From assembly GCF_021729845.1 (NCBI RefSeq), contig NZ_CP063397.1, forward strand, positions 1,626,001-1,690,000: 64,000 nt of DNA, read 5' to 3'. Source of the DNA: Rhizobium sp. SL42. GTDB taxonomy: Bacteria; Pseudomonadota; Alphaproteobacteria; Rhizobiales; Rhizobiaceae. The position numbers and the translations under genes were made by a program. The notes beneath the pieces were generated by a model that ran no database searches, had not been told where the DNA came from, and saw only the letters and a list, made by a program, of their open reading frames with translations. Shown here piece by piece: positions 37,626 through 47,542 of the stretch (position 1 is the first letter of the stretch; each line of letters starts with the position of its first letter).

Positions 37626-38234
37626 GTGAGCGAACTCATCCAGAAAGACAAGACCGCCAAGCGCCGCGACCTGCGGGTTGCCACCGCATGTTTCGTCTTT
37701 GTCGGCGCGATGGTCGGCGCGGCCTATGCCTCGGTGCCGCTCTATCAGCTGTTTTGCCAGGTGACCGGTTATGGCGGCACGACCAAGCGGGTCGAGCAGG
37801 CCTCCGACGTCATTCTCGATCGCAAGATCAATGTTACCTTCGACGCCAATGTCTCGAACGGCCTGAACTGGGAATTCCGCCCGGTCGACAAGCAGGTCAG
37901 CCCGCGCATCGGTGAGACTGTCGAAATCCGTTATGTCGCGACGAATCATTCGTCGCGTCCGGTCACCGGCGAGGCGATCTTCAACGTCACGCCGGGCGAA
38001 GCCGGCGCCTACTTCAACAAGGTCCAGTGCTTCTGCTTCACCGAGACCACGTTGCAGCCGGGCGAGACCATGGAAATGCCGGTCGTCTTTTTTGTCGATC
38101 CCGCGATTGTTGACGCGGAAGAGACAAAGGGCCTTGGCACGATTACCCTGTCCTACACCTTTTATCCGCGCGAGGATCAGAAGCCGGTGGCCGCTCTGTC
38201 GGCCGGGGAAGAGGTTGGACAGCCGAAACTGTGA
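37626..38234 (+). CDS. ctaG: Cytochrome c oxidase assembly protein CtaG (Cox11)
   Basis: 202 residues from a GTG with AAGGAG upstream. One N-terminal membrane helix anchors a periplasmic copper-binding domain with the CFCFTE motif (copper-binding Cys pair) and VFFVDPAI. It delivers copper to the CuB site of subunit I. Position between ctaB and ctaE is typical. Confidence 0.96.
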   Translation: MSELIQKDKTAKRRDLRVATACFVFVGAMVGAAYASVPLYQLFCQVTGYGGTTKRVEQASDVILDRKINVTFDANVSNGLNWEFRPVDKQVSPRIGETVEIRYVATNHSSRPVTGEAIFNVTPGEAGAYFNKVQCFCFTETTLQPGETMEMPVVFFVDPAIVDAEETKGLGTITLSYTFYPREDQKPVAALSAGEEVGQPKL

Positions 38235-38291
38235 GAGAGGGGTCCGGTTCGCCGGGTCTCGTTATGAAATTGACATTCGGGGATTGCTGAG

Positions 38292-39170
38292 ATGGCCGAA
38301 GCGCACACCAAGAACCACGACTACCACATCATCGATCCGAGCCCTTGGCCGCTACTGGCGTCGATCGGTGCATTCATCATCACCTTCGGCGGCGTCGGCT
38401 ACATGCGCTACCTGTCGGGTGGCTCGTTCAAGCTGTTCGGTCTCGAACTGGCGCATCCGTGGCTGTTCTTCATCGGCCTGGCGATCATCCTGTTCACCAT
38501 GTTCGCCTGGTGGGCCGACACGATCAAGGAAGCCCATGCCGGTCACCACACCCGCGTGGTCTCGCTGCACCTGCGCTATGGCATGATCATGTTCATCGCG
38601 TCGGAGGTGATGTTCTTCGTTGCCTGGTTCTGGGCCTTCTTCGATGCCAGCCTCTTCCCGCACGAAGCGATCCAGGCAAGCCGCGTCGAGTTCACCGGAG
38701 GGCAGTGGCCGCCGGTCGGCATCGAGGTTGTCGATCCCTGGCACCTGCCGCTCTACAACACCATCATCCTGCTGCTGTCCGGCACCTGTGTAACCTGGGC
38801 GCACCATGCCCTGCTGCACAACGACCGCAAGGGCGTGATCACCGGCCTGACCCTGACGGTCCTGCTCGGTATCCTGTTCTCCTTCGTGCAGGTCTATGAG
38901 TACATGCACTCGCCGTTCGACTTCAAGAATTCGATCTATGGCGCGACCTTCTTCATGGCGACCGGCTTCCACGGCTTCCACGTTCTGATCGGCACGATCT
39001 TCCTGATTGTCTGCCTGTTCCGGGCGCTGGCCGGCCACTTCACGCCGCAGCAGCATTTCGGCTTCGAAGCCGCCGCCTGGTACTGGCACTTCGTTGATGT
39101 CGTCTGGCTCTTCCTCTTCTTCACCATCTACATCTGGGGTGGTTGGGGCGCGCCGGTGGCGCACGGCTGA
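38292..39170 (+). CDS. ctaE: Cytochrome c oxidase subunit III
   Basis: 292 residues, seven membrane helices. Family landmarks: WPLLASIGAF near the N-terminus, RYGMIMFIASEVMFFVAWFW, and YGATFFMATGFHGFHVLIGT and AWYWHFVDVVWLFLF in the C-terminal half. Stabilises subunit I and binds lipids; no redox centre of its own. Last gene of the operon, with a strong terminator after it. Confidence 0.97.
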   Translation: MAEAHTKNHDYHIIDPSPWPLLASIGAFIITFGGVGYMRYLSGGSFKLFGLELAHPWLFFIGLAIILFTMFAWWADTIKEAHAGHHTRVVSLHLRYGMIMFIASEVMFFVAWFWAFFDASLFPHEAIQASRVEFTGGQWPPVGIEVVDPWHLPLYNTIILLLSGTCVTWAHHALLHNDRKGVITGLTLTVLLGILFSFVQVYEYMHSPFDFKNSIYGATFFMATGFHGFHVLIGTIFLIVCLFRALAGHFTPQQHFGFEAAAWYWHFVDVVWLFLFFTIYIWGGWGAPVAHG

Positions 39171-39191
39171 AGGCCTGCGTGACATCCGATC

Positions 39192-39220
39192 AAGGGCGGC
39201 GCCAATGCCGCCCTTTTTTT
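39192..39220 (+). terminator. Strong rho-independent terminator after ctaE
   Basis: AAGGGCGGC (39192-39200), loop GCCAAT, GCCGCCCTT (39207-39215), then a run of T to 39220. It separates the ctaC-ctaE operon from the DUF983-surf1 unit. Confidence 0.9.
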
Positions 39221-39342
39221 ATGGCCGTGCTATTGGTCCTGCTGCTTTTCCAAGTGCCTGCGACCATCCGGCCGATAGAGTAGAGCGACGCATTGGTCTA
39301 AAGCTTGGCAAAAGCCAAAGTACTGCCATGTTGGAGAGCGCC

Positions 39343-39726
39343 ATGACCAAAGATACCGCCCAGTTTCCGCCCGTCGATCCGGTCAAGGCGGCGCTGCATG
39401 CGTCCTGCCCGCGATGCGGCAATGGCCGTCTGTTCGACGGCTTGACCAAGCCAAAGGCAAAGTGTTCGAGCTGCGGCCTGGACTATTCCTTCATCGATGC
39501 CGGCGATGGCCCGGCGATCTTCGTCATCCTGCTCGTCGACTTCCTCGTCGTCGGTCTGGCAATCTGGGTCGAGATCAACTACCAGCCTTCGATCTGGCTG
39601 CATCTGCTCGTCTTTGCGCCCCTCGCCGTCGCCCTGTCGTTGTGGCTGATGCGCACTCTGAAGGCCTGGATGATCGCCATGCAGTACAAGCACAATGCGT
39701 CGGAAGGGGCGATCGATCGTGGCTGA
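39343..39726 (+). CDS. DUF983 zinc-ribbon membrane protein
   Basis: 127 residues from the ATG at 39343 (GGAG at good spacing; ATG at 39328 is an alternative). N-terminal zinc ribbon CPRCGNGRLF...CSSCGLDYSF followed by two membrane helices (about 55-80 and 85-105). DUF983 genes often lie next to surf1 and oxidase genes, so a role in oxidase assembly is suspected but unproven. Its stop overlaps the surf1 start. Confidence 0.88.
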   Translation: MTKDTAQFPPVDPVKAALHASCPRCGNGRLFDGLTKPKAKCSSCGLDYSFIDAGDGPAIFVILLVDFLVVGLAIWVEINYQPSIWLHLLVFAPLAVALSLWLMRTLKAWMIAMQYKHNASEGAIDRG

Positions 39727-40516
39727 CGAAACGCCAGCGCCAGTGGCCGTATCGGTTGAAGCACCATCGCCGCCACCCGCGCGCCGCTGGCGCTTCTGGG
39801 TTGGCCTCGTGCTGGTGCCGCTGGCGTTGGCAATCCTGGTGTCGCTTGGCACCTGGCAGGTCAAGCGGCTCTACTGGAAGGAAGCGCTGATCGCCTCGAT
39901 CGAGGAGCGTCGGCATGCACAACCATTGGACATCGCCGGGATCGAGGCCTCGCTGGCGGCGGGCGACGATGTCGACTACCGCGCAGCCTATGTCGAGGGC
40001 CGTTTCCTGCATGACAAGGAGCGCCATTTCCTCGCCACCTTTCAGGGCCAGTCGGGCTTTTATCTCTATACGCCGTTGCAACTGGCGGATGGACGTTATC
40101 TCTTCGTCAACCGCGGTTTCGTGCCTTATGACCGCAAGCAGGCCGCCACCCGTCCGCAAAGCCTCGTCGAAGGGCCATTGAAGGTCATCGGCCTTGCCCG
40201 CGCCCGCCTTGCGGAAAAGCCGTCATCGATGGTTCCCGACAATGACGAAGGCCGCAATATCTTCTTCTGGAAGGACCTGACCCGCATGGCGGCAACGACC
40301 GGCCTGCCGGAGGACAGGGTGCTGCCGTTTTTTCTCGATGCCGATGCGACCCCCGTGCCGGGTGGCCTACCCACGGGCGGCGTGACCCAAATCGATCTGC
40401 CCAACAGCCATTTGCAATATGCCGTGACCTGGTACGGCCTTGCCGTCGCATTGCTCGCCGTCTCGATTGCCGGCCTCTTCAGCCGCAGGAAGCCGCCGGG
40501 TGCGTCCCCCTCGTGA
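39719..40516 (+). CDS. surf1: SURF1-family cytochrome oxidase assembly protein
   Basis: 265 residues from the GTG at 39719, overlapping the DUF983 stop by 8 bases. N- and C-terminal membrane helices flank a periplasmic domain with GTWQVKRLYWKEALI, FLFVNRGFVP-like (RYLFVNRGFVPYDRK) and NSHLQYAVTWYGLA. SURF1 helps insert heme a into subunit I. Together with ctaG it completes the assembly set around the aa3 operon. Confidence 0.93.
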   Translation: MADETPAPVAVSVEAPSPPPARRWRFWVGLVLVPLALAILVSLGTWQVKRLYWKEALIASIEERRHAQPLDIAGIEASLAAGDDVDYRAAYVEGRFLHDKERHFLATFQGQSGFYLYTPLQLADGRYLFVNRGFVPYDRKQAATRPQSLVEGPLKVIGLARARLAEKPSSMVPDNDEGRNIFFWKDLTRMAATTGLPEDRVLPFFLDADATPVPGGLPTGGVTQIDLPNSHLQYAVTWYGLAVALLAVSIAGLFSRRKPPGASPS

Positions 40517-40585
40517 CACGCGTCGAATTCCGCTAGAATTGACGCTTGGCCGGATTCGCACCGGCCCATGGGGGACACTGACACA

Positions 40586-40951
40586 ATGGGTTTTCTGGCT
40601 TCGACACTGGTGGCGCTCGTTGCGCTCGAACATATCTATATCCTGATCCTTGAGATGTTTCTCTGGACCACGCCCTATGGCCGCAAGGCCTTCGGCATGA
40701 AACCCGAACAGGCGGAAGCGACGAAGGTGCTGGCCGCCAACCAGGGTCTCTACAACGGCTTCCTCGCCGTCGGCCTGATCTGGGGCCTGCTGCATCCGGA
40801 TCTGTCCTTCGGTTATCAGATACAGCTGTTTTTCCTTGGCTGTGTGCTGGTCGCTGGCCTATATGGGGGAATGACGGCCTCGCGGAAGATCTTTGTCATC
40901 CAGGCATTGCCCGCCGCCATCGCCATTCTTGCTGTCCTGATTGCTGGCTGA
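40586..40951 (+). CDS. DUF1304 membrane protein
   Basis: 121 residues from the ATG at 40586 (GGGGGA upstream; an ATG at 40568 is possible). Four hydrophobic segments; the text [15 protein letters not shown] and [17 protein letters not shown] are typical of the DUF1304 family of small membrane proteins with unknown function. It lies between surf1 and ispH; the five bases to ispH suggest a shared transcript. Confidence 0.85.
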   Translation: MGFLASTLVALVALEHIYILILEMFLWTTPYGRKAFGMKPEQAEATKVLAANQGLYNGFLAVGLIWGLLHPDLSFGYQIQLFFLGCVLVAGLYGGMTASRKIFVIQALPAAIAILAVLIAG

Positions 40952-40956
40952 CCTTG

Positions 40957-41961
40957 ATGAACATGCATATCGACCGACCCTCGCTGACGATCAGGCTTTG
41001 CGGCCCGCGCGGATTTTGCGCCGGTGTCGACCGTGCCATCCAGATCGTCGTGCTCGCGCTCAAGCGCTACGGCGCTCCGGTCTATGTGCGCCACGAGATC
41101 GTCCACAATCGCTACGTTGTCGAAGGCCTCGAGGCCAAGGGTGCGATCTTTGTCGAGGAACTGGACGAGATTCCTGTCGAGCATCGCCAGCAGCCGGTGG
41201 TCTTTTCTGCCCATGGCGTGCCGAAGTCCGTGCCGGAGGATGCCGAAACCCGCAACCTTTTCTATCTCGACGCGACCTGCCCGCTGGTCTCCAAGGTCCA
41301 CAAGCAGGCAATGCGCCACGAGCGCCTTGGTCGCCACGTCATCCTGATCGGCCATGCCGGCCATCCGGAGGTTGTCGGCACCATGGGTCAACTGCCGCCG
41401 GGGACCGTTTCCTTGGTCGAAACCATCGAGGATGCGGAAAACTATCAGCCGCTCGATCCTGACAATCTCGGTTTCGTCACCCAGACGACGCTCTCGGTTG
41501 ATGATACCGCCGGTGTCATCGCCAAGCTGCAGGAGCGGTTCCCGAACCTGACGGCACCGTCGGCCGACAGCATCTGCTACGCCACGACCAACCGTCAGGA
41601 AGCGGTCAAGCAGGCTGCTCCCGGTTGCGACCTGTTCATCGTCGTCGGTGCCCCCAACTCGTCCAACTCCAAGCGCCTTGTCGAAGTGGCGCTGAGGGCA
41701 GGCGCAACCCGCTCCATGCTCGTCCAGCGTGCCTCCGAGATCGACTGGGATTATGTCGGCGAAATCGGCACGCTCGGCATTTCCGCCGGCGCCTCGGCGC
41801 CTGAAGTCATCGTCGACGAAATCATCGAGGCCTTCCGCACCCGCTTCGACGCCCGGGTCGAACTGGCGATCACCACGGAAGAAAACGAGCACTTCCTGGT
41901 CAATCGCGAACTGCGCGATGTCGAACTCACCCGTGACGACATGGCCTGGGTCAACGGCTGA
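40957..41961 (+). CDS. ispH: 4-hydroxy-3-methylbut-2-enyl diphosphate reductase
   Basis: 334 residues. Last enzyme of the MEP pathway, yielding isopentenyl and dimethylallyl diphosphates. Three conserved cysteines that hold the iron-sulfur cluster are at C15 ([14 protein letters not shown]), C108 ([11 protein letters not shown]) and C207 ([11 protein letters not shown]); the SAHG and NSSNSKRL substrate loops are present. An oxidase-linked position is usual in rhizobia. A hairpin terminator follows, and thrB, its usual neighbour, is displaced by four genes. Confidence 0.96.
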   Translation: MNMHIDRPSLTIRLCGPRGFCAGVDRAIQIVVLALKRYGAPVYVRHEIVHNRYVVEGLEAKGAIFVEELDEIPVEHRQQPVVFSAHGVPKSVPEDAETRNLFYLDATCPLVSKVHKQAMRHERLGRHVILIGHAGHPEVVGTMGQLPPGTVSLVETIEDAENYQPLDPDNLGFVTQTTLSVDDTAGVIAKLQERFPNLTAPSADSICYATTNRQEAVKQAAPGCDLFIVVGAPNSSNSKRLVEVALRAGATRSMLVQRASEIDWDYVGEIGTLGISAGASAPEVIVDEIIEAFRTRFDARVELAITTEENEHFLVNRELRDVELTRDDMAWVNG

Positions 41962-41969
41962 GGCATCAG

Positions 41970-42000
41970 CGTCTCCCCACCGTGGCGGGGAGACGTTTTG
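41970..42000 (+). terminator. Hairpin terminator after ispH
   Basis: CGTCTCCCC (41970-41978) pairs with GGGGAGACG (41987-41995) and is followed by TTTTG. It resembles the shorter intergenic repeats of rhizobia (compare 13611-13636). It may also end the convergent SDR transcript. Confidence 0.75.
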
Positions 42001-42010
42001 ACTAGCAGGC

Positions 42011-42754
42011 TCAGAAGTCCTGCGATGTCGGTCGCAACACGATTTCACTGATATCCACATCGGCCGGCTGTTCGATCGCAAAGGCAATGGCCCGTGCAAC
42101 GCTGGAGGCCGGTATGGCCTGCTTGTAGAAGTCGTTGACCGCATCGCGGCTGACCTGATGCGACGAGCCCAGTTTCAGTTCGGATTCGACAGCGCCCGGT
42201 GCGATCGTCGTGGTGCGGATCATCGCGCCGACCTCATGGCGCAGGCCTTCGGAAATCGCCCTGACGGCAAACTTCGTCCCTGAATAGACCGTGCCGCCCG
42301 GGCTGAACACCTTCTGGCCGGCAACCGACGAGATGTTGATCACATGGCCGGATTGCTGCGCCTGGAAGACAGGCAGTGCGGCGGCAATGCCGTAGAGCAC
42401 GCCCTTGATGTTGATATCGATCATCCGGTCCCATTCCTCGGTCTTGACCTCGAACATCGGCGCGATCGCCATGAAGCCGGCATTGTTGATCAGGACGTCG
42501 ATGCGGCCGAAGGTCTCGACGGCCCCCTTGATCAGCGCTTCGACCTGTTCCTTCTTAGTCACGTCGGTCGCATAGGCCTTCGCCTTGCCGCCGCTTGCGG
42601 TGATGTCGGCAACGATCGTGTCGAGCATTTCGGTGCGGCGGGCTGCCAGCACCACGGTGGCGCCGAGTGCCGCCAGATGCCGCGCGGTGGCCTCGCCCAG
42701 TCCGCTCGATGCTCCGGTGATGACGACGACTTTGCCTTCGATGTTCTTGCTCAT
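42011..42754 (-). CDS. Short-chain dehydrogenase/reductase (SDR)
   Basis: 247 residues. Classical SDR: cofactor loop GASSGLGEA, NNAG (INNAGF), catalytic Ser in INISSVAG and Tyr-x3-Lys in YSGTKFA. RR after the second strand (AARRTEM) indicates NADPH preference. Substrate unknown. Divergently transcribed from a LysR-type gene with an inverted repeat between them, so probably under its control. Confidence 0.9.
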   Translation of the reverse strand: MSKNIEGKVVVITGASSGLGEATARHLAALGATVVLAARRTEMLDTIVADITASGGKAKAYATDVTKKEQVEALIKGAVETFGRIDVLINNAGFMAIAPMFEVKTEEWDRMIDINIKGVLYGIAAALPVFQAQQSGHVINISSVAGQKVFSPGGTVYSGTKFAVRAISEGLRHEVGAMIRTTTIAPGAVESELKLGSSHQVSRDAVNDFYKQAIPASSVARAIAFAIEQPADVDISEIVLRPTSQDF

Positions 42755-42853
42755 GATAGACCTCTTCGGGTTGGGCAGACGGGGATGCCCGCCGCTGACC
42801 CAAGAAGTAGATCAATGCGTCGATTTGGATAATGCCATGAGTTTTAGACGCAC

Positions 42854-42872
42854 TGTTGAATATGAAACAACA
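42854..42872. promoter_or_regulatory. Candidate LysR operator between the SDR and LysR genes
   Basis: TGTTG, nine bases (AATATGAAA), then CAACA, a perfect inverted repeat in the 186-base divergent spacer, within the size range of LysR-type boxes. It lies 68 bases before the LysR start and 100 before the SDR start. Confidence 0.5.
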
Positions 42873-42940
42873 ATGATCTAGCTTCGTGGATCGATACCGG
42901 GCTCTCCCGGCGGAAACAGGATCAGCCGGAGGATCTGCGC

Positions 42941-43846
42941 ATGTCGAAACTGGATGCCAGCCAGATCATCGAACTGCTCGCCTTTCAGGCCGTCGCGCGC
43001 CACCGCAATTTCGGCCAGGCCGCCATCGAGCGCGGCATGACCAAATCGGCCATCAGCCATGCGATCCGGCGTCTGGAGACCCGGCTGGACCTGCGCCTGT
43101 TCCACCGTACTACCCGCAGCGTCTCGCTCTCCGAGCCGGGCGCCAAGCTGTTTGCCGAACTGACCCCGGCTCTCGATGGCGTCGATCTCGCGCTGGAACA
43201 GCTCAACCAGTTTCGCGGCGGCGCATTGGGCACCGTCCGGCTGAATGTGCCAAGTTCGCTGGCACCTTTCGTCGTCATTCCCATGCTTGACCCGCTGCTG
43301 CGCGACAATCCCGGCCTGCATCTCGATATCGTCGCGACCGACCGCCTCATCGACATCGTGGAAGAAGGTTTCGATGCCGGCATCCGCCTGAGCGAACGCC
43401 TGTCGCAGGACATGATTGCCGTCAAGATCGGCGCGCCATTGCGGTTTGCCGTCGTTGCCTCGCCGGAATACAGCCATCGTCGTGGCATGCCGCAAACGCC
43501 GCACGAACTGGCGGACCATGCCTGCATCCGCTACCGCTTCCTCAGCGGCAGCCTGTTCCATTGGGAGTTCGAACGCGACGGCCAGGCCCTATCGGTCGAG
43601 GTTCAGGGCCCGCTCACCTTCGATAGCCAGTTGCTGATGGTCGAATCCGCCCTTGCCGGACATGGCCTCGCCTATGTCTGGGAACCGCAGGTTCGCCAGC
43701 ACCTTACGTCAGGCAGTCTCGTCCAGAGCCTGGAAGACTGGTGCCCGCTGATCGACGATCTCTTCGTCTACTATCCCAGCCGCCGTCACATGTCGGCCGG
43801 CCTGCGCGTCGTCATCGATGCCCTGAAGGCGACACGCAAGGCGTGA
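42941..43846 (+). CDS. LysR-family transcriptional regulator
   Basis: 301 residues. N-terminal winged helix FQAVARHRNFGQAAIERGMTKSAISHAIRRLE followed by the LysR effector-binding domain (about 90-295). The form is that of AaeR/PA0477-like regulators that control a divergent oxidoreductase. It likely senses a small molecule and activates or represses the adjacent SDR gene; the ligand is unknown. Confidence 0.93.
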   Translation: MSKLDASQIIELLAFQAVARHRNFGQAAIERGMTKSAISHAIRRLETRLDLRLFHRTTRSVSLSEPGAKLFAELTPALDGVDLALEQLNQFRGGALGTVRLNVPSSLAPFVVIPMLDPLLRDNPGLHLDIVATDRLIDIVEEGFDAGIRLSERLSQDMIAVKIGAPLRFAVVASPEYSHRRGMPQTPHELADHACIRYRFLSGSLFHWEFERDGQALSVEVQGPLTFDSQLLMVESALAGHGLAYVWEPQVRQHLTSGSLVQSLEDWCPLIDDLFVYYPSRRHMSAGLRVVIDALKATRKA

Positions 43847-43891
43847 GATAGTCGCGTCAATCTGCGGCCCTTATTCCTCCTGGTCAGGCGT

Positions 43892-44779
43892 TCACGACCG
43901 GAAATAGATCGCCCGGTCGATATCGGCGATCAGCGTCGGTTGATCCGGTGTCCAGCCGAGCGTTTCGCGTGTCCACGCGCTGGAGGCGGGGCTGTCGATC
44001 CCGGCGAAATGCGTGAACCAGCCGAAATGCTCCGGTGCCTCCTGCGCTGATTTCGACAGGACCGGCACCCCCAGCCGCCGGCCGATGACCTCGGCGATCT
44101 GGCGAAACGGCACACCCTCTTCGGCAACCGCATGGTAGCGCACGCCGGCGGTGCCATTTTCCAGCGCCAGCCGGTAGACCTTGGCGGCATCCAGCCGGTG
44201 CACGGCGGGCCAGAGGTTGGAGCCGTCACCGATCATCGCGGAGGCGCCTTTCTGTCGCGCCATGCCGATCAGGATCGGCACGAAGCCATGGTCGCCGTCG
44301 CCATGGACCGAGGGCGGCAGGCGCACGATCGAAACCGATCCGCCTCGTGCTGATATCGCTTCTGCTGCCTGTTCAGACCTGCGTGGCGTATGGCGCGATG
44401 TCTGCGCATCCGCTTCCGTCGCCAGCCGTCCAGGCGACAGAAGTCCGGTCCCCGAGGTCACCAGCAACAGGCGGCCGGTTCCGGCCAATGCATCGCCGAG
44501 CACGGCGATCGCGGCCGCATCGACCGCGCAGTTTTCCTCGAAACGGGAAAAGTCGTGGTTGAAGCCGGTATGGATGACACCATCGGCTAGCGAGGCTCCA
44601 CGCCGCAGGCTGCCGGCATCCTCGAGATCGCCGCGATGCGGTGTCACTCCGGCGGTCAAAAGCTGAGCGGCGGCGGCATCCGAGCGGGCAAGCCCGGTCA
44701 CCTGATGTCCTGCCTGCAGCAATTCCCGGACGATCGCCGACCCGACAAATCCTGTGGCACCTGTAACGAAGACACGCAT
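43892..44779 (-). CDS. NAD-dependent epimerase/dehydratase (extended SDR)
   Basis: 295 residues from the ATG at 44779 with AGGAG upstream. Rossmann motif VTGATGFVGSAIVRELL; extended-SDR layout with HTGFNHDF, VTSGTG and SIVRLPPSVHGDGDHGF. The catalytic Tyr-x3-Lys of classical extended SDRs is not obvious, a point of uncertainty. Divergent from an AraC-type gene. Resembles rhizobial proteins annotated as NAD-dependent epimerases of unknown substrate. Confidence 0.85.
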   Translation of the reverse strand: MRVFVTGATGFVGSAIVRELLQAGHQVTGLARSDAAAAQLLTAGVTPHRGDLEDAGSLRRGASLADGVIHTGFNHDFSRFEENCAVDAAAIAVLGDALAGTGRLLLVTSGTGLLSPGRLATEADAQTSRHTPRRSEQAAEAISARGGSVSIVRLPPSVHGDGDHGFVPILIGMARQKGASAMIGDGSNLWPAVHRLDAAKVYRLALENGTAGVRYHAVAEEGVPFRQIAEVIGRRLGVPVLSKSAQEAPEHFGWFTHFAGIDSPASSAWTRETLGWTPDQPTLIADIDRAIYFRS

Positions 44780-44920
44780 TGCATTCTCCTGTTTTCCGTC
44801 TGTCCGCATGTAAGGCCAAGGCACGGTGCTCGTGCCTTTGTTGATACAGGCTAGATCATCATGGAAAGACGTACTATGTTGTAAAATCCGCATTATCTTT
44901 TCATTCGTCCGGAAATCGTG

Positions 44921-45877
44921 ATGGATCCACTGTCAAATGTTCTGTCATTGCTCAAACCGCAGAACTATCTTTCTGCCGGTTTCGAGGCGGCGGGTGAATG
45001 GTCGATCCAGTTTCCCGATCAGCAGAAAGGCATCAAATGCGGTGCCGTCGTCTCCGGCGAATGCTGGCTTTCGGTAGAGGGCGTGGAGGCGCCGGTCCGG
45101 CTTCTGCCCGGCGACTGTTTCCTTTTGCCCGGCGGTCGCCCGTTCCGGCTGGCAACCGATCTGACACTGCCGCCGCTCGCCGCAGCCACGGTGTTTTCTG
45201 CGGTCCGGCGCGGCGGTGTTGCAAGCCTCCATGGTGGCGGCGATTTCTCGCTGGTCAGTTGCCGCTTCGGTCTCGCCAGCAATCATGCCGGCATGCTGCT
45301 GCGCATGCTGCCGGCCATCGTGCTGATCCGCGACGAACCGGGTCAGGCGGCCTTGCGCTGGTCGGTCGAGCGCATGATGGCGGAGTTGCGCAACCCGCAA
45401 CCGGGCGGTTTTCTCATCCTGCAGCATCTGTCGCACATGATCCTCGTTCAGGCGCTGCGGCTGCATCTGATTGAAGGAGCCGGCGTCGGCTGGCTGTTTG
45501 CCCTTGCCGACGAGCAGATGGGGCGGGTGATCGGTGCCATTCATGACAGCCCCGGACAGCGCTGGACCCTGCAGTCGTTGGCCGCCGAGGCCGGCATGTC
45601 GCGCTCGACATTTGCCGAGAAGTTCAGGAACACCGTCGGCACGCCGCCGATGGACTATCTCGGTCGCTGGCGCATGATGCTCGCCTGCGACAGGCTGGAG
45701 AATTCGGGCGATCCGATCTCGGTCATCGCGCCGGCACTGGGCTATGAGTCGGAAGCCGCCTTCAGCACGGCGTTCAAGCGCATTGTCGGCTGCCCGCCGC
45801 GCCGCTATGGCCGGCGCGCAGGCGGGGAGGGGCAAGCGCGGCACCACCAGCATCCGGGTGCGGAGACCGTCGCCTGA
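44921..45877 (+). CDS. AraC-family transcriptional regulator with cupin domain
   Basis: 318 residues from ATG 44921 (GTG at 44918 alternative). N-terminal cupin-type effector domain (GECWLSVEGVEAPVRLLPGDCFLLPGG) and C-terminal double helix-turn-helix (LQSLAAEAGMSRSTFAEKFRNTVG...PISVIAPALGYESEAAFSTAFKR). AraC_binding/cupin_6 architecture suggests a small ligand. Divergent from the epimerase-like gene across 141 bases; it probably regulates it. Confidence 0.93.
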   Translation: MDPLSNVLSLLKPQNYLSAGFEAAGEWSIQFPDQQKGIKCGAVVSGECWLSVEGVEAPVRLLPGDCFLLPGGRPFRLATDLTLPPLAAATVFSAVRRGGVASLHGGGDFSLVSCRFGLASNHAGMLLRMLPAIVLIRDEPGQAALRWSVERMMAELRNPQPGGFLILQHLSHMILVQALRLHLIEGAGVGWLFALADEQMGRVIGAIHDSPGQRWTLQSLAAEAGMSRSTFAEKFRNTVGTPPMDYLGRWRMMLACDRLENSGDPISVIAPALGYESEAAFSTAFKRIVGCPPRRYGRRAGGEGQARHHQHPGAETVA

Positions 45878-46012
45878 TGGCATTGCGGTAGCGATTCCAG
45901 CCTCCCACGGGATTTCCCCGAAACTTGTGCCTGATGTCGCTTCGGGACTGGCACTTGCCGACCCCGCGCGCTATGCGTTCAGCTTCATTCCATGCAGCAC
46001 GGGAAAATCGCT

Positions 46013-46978
46013 GTGGCAGTCTATACCGACATTTCCGAAGGCGATCTGAAGGCCTTTCTCGAGCAATATGACGCGGGCGAGCTGACCTCGTACAAGGGCA
46101 TTGCCGAAGGCGTGGAGAACACCAATTTCCTGCTGCACACCACCCGCCAGCCGCTGATTCTGACGCTGTATGAAAAGCGGGTCGAAAAGAACGATCTGCC
46201 TTTCTTCCTCGGCCTGATGCATCATCTTTCCGAGCGCGGCCTGTCCTGCCCGCTGCCCCTGCCGCGCAAGGACGGCCAGCTTCTCGGCGAGCTCTCCGAT
46301 CGTCCGGCAGCCCTGATCTCCTTCCTCGAAGGCATGTGGCTGCGCAAGCCCGAGGCCCAGCACTGCCGCGAGGTTGGCAAGGCGCTGGCACAGATGCATA
46401 TCGCCGGCGAAGGCTTCGAGATCGCGCGGCCGAATGCGTTGTCGCTTCAAGGCTGGCAGACGCTCTGGGCAAAGTCGAAGGATCGTGCCGACGAGGTCGA
46501 GACGGGCCTGGAAGAGGAGATCGGCGCCGAACTGGATTTCCTCGCGGCCCATTGGCCGAAGAATCTGCCGGCCGGTGTCATCCATGCCGACCTCTTCCCC
46601 GACAATGTCTTTTTCCTCGGCGACAATCTCTCGGGCCTGATCGATTTCTACTTCGCCTGCAACGACTTTCTCGTCTACGACCTGTCGATCTGCCTGAACG
46701 CATGGTGCTTCGAAAAGGACGGCGCCTACAACATCACCAAGGGCAAGGCGATGATCGAGGGTTATCTCTCGGTCCGCCCGCTCTCCGACGACGAGATCGC
46801 CGCCCTGCCGATCCTCGCGCGTGGTTCCGCCCTGCGCTTCTTCCTCACGCGCCTCTATGACTGGCTGACCACGCCGGAGGGCGCGCTGGTGGTGAAGAAG
46901 GATCCGCTCGAATATCTGAAGAAGCTGCGTTTCCACCGGGCGGTGGCAAGTGCTGGCGAATATGGACTGCTGTCATGA
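46013..46978 (+). CDS. thrB: Homoserine kinase (ThrB, APH-fold type)
   Basis: 321 residues from the GTG at 46013, the start that matches rhizobial ThrB ([12 protein letters not shown]). Phosphorylates homoserine, the first committed step to threonine. The family is an aminoglycoside-kinase-like fold: [14 protein letters not shown] (catalytic loop) and [18 protein letters not shown] (metal loop). thrC, the next enzyme, lies at 55821-57224. The stop overlaps the rnhA start by four bases. Confidence 0.94.
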   Translation: MAVYTDISEGDLKAFLEQYDAGELTSYKGIAEGVENTNFLLHTTRQPLILTLYEKRVEKNDLPFFLGLMHHLSERGLSCPLPLPRKDGQLLGELSDRPAALISFLEGMWLRKPEAQHCREVGKALAQMHIAGEGFEIARPNALSLQGWQTLWAKSKDRADEVETGLEEEIGAELDFLAAHWPKNLPAGVIHADLFPDNVFFLGDNLSGLIDFYFACNDFLVYDLSICLNAWCFEKDGAYNITKGKAMIEGYLSVRPLSDDEIAALPILARGSALRFFLTRLYDWLTTPEGALVVKKDPLEYLKKLRFHRAVASAGEYGLLS

Positions 46979-47442
46979 AACATGTCGAGATCTATACCGA
47001 TGGTGCCTGCTCGGGAAATCCAGGCCCCGGCGGCTGGGGTGCGATCCTGCGCTATGGCGAGGTGGAGAAGGAACTGTTCGGCGGTGAGGCGGAAACCACC
47101 AACAACCGCATGGAACTGATGGCGGCAATTTCGGCGCTGAACGCCCTGAAGACGCCGTGCGAGATCGACCTGCACACTGACAGCAAATATGTCATGGACG
47201 GCATTTCGAAATGGATCTTCGGCTGGAAGAAAAACGGCTGGAAGACCGCCGACAAGAAACCGGTCAAGAACGGTGAACTCTGGCAGCAGCTCGATACCGC
47301 CAACCAGGCGCACAAGGTCAAGTGGCACTGGGTCAAGGGCCATGCCGGCCATCCTGAAAACGAGCGCGCAGATGAGCTGGCCCGCCGTGGCATGGAGCCG
47401 TTCAAGACCTCGAGCTTCGGCAAGTCGCTGCTGGTCAAGTAA
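46975..47442 (+). CDS. rnhA: Ribonuclease HI
   Basis: 155 residues. Cleaves RNA in RNA-DNA hybrids. Catalytic carboxylates are present: D9 in [15 protein letters not shown], the Glu of [10 protein letters not shown], the Asp of LHTDSKYV and the Asp of [13 protein letters not shown] overlap with thrB indicates translational coupling, an arrangement common in Rhizobiales. Confidence 0.97.
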   Translation: MKHVEIYTDGACSGNPGPGGWGAILRYGEVEKELFGGEAETTNNRMELMAAISALNALKTPCEIDLHTDSKYVMDGISKWIFGWKKNGWKTADKKPVKNGELWQQLDTANQAHKVKWHWVKGHAGHPENERADELARRGMEPFKTSSFGKSLLVK

Positions 47443-47542
47443 CGGTGCCTCTCCGGTCGCGATCGGAAATGCAGCACCCGGTGACCTTGCCCTTTCGTCC
47501 ATTCTCCCTATGCTCCGACAAAACATGTAAAGGGAGATGTCG

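Noticed and set aside
44780..44920. Operator for the AraC regulator in the 141-base spacer
   Set aside because: No direct or inverted repeat was convincing; only AT-rich promoter-like sequence was seen.
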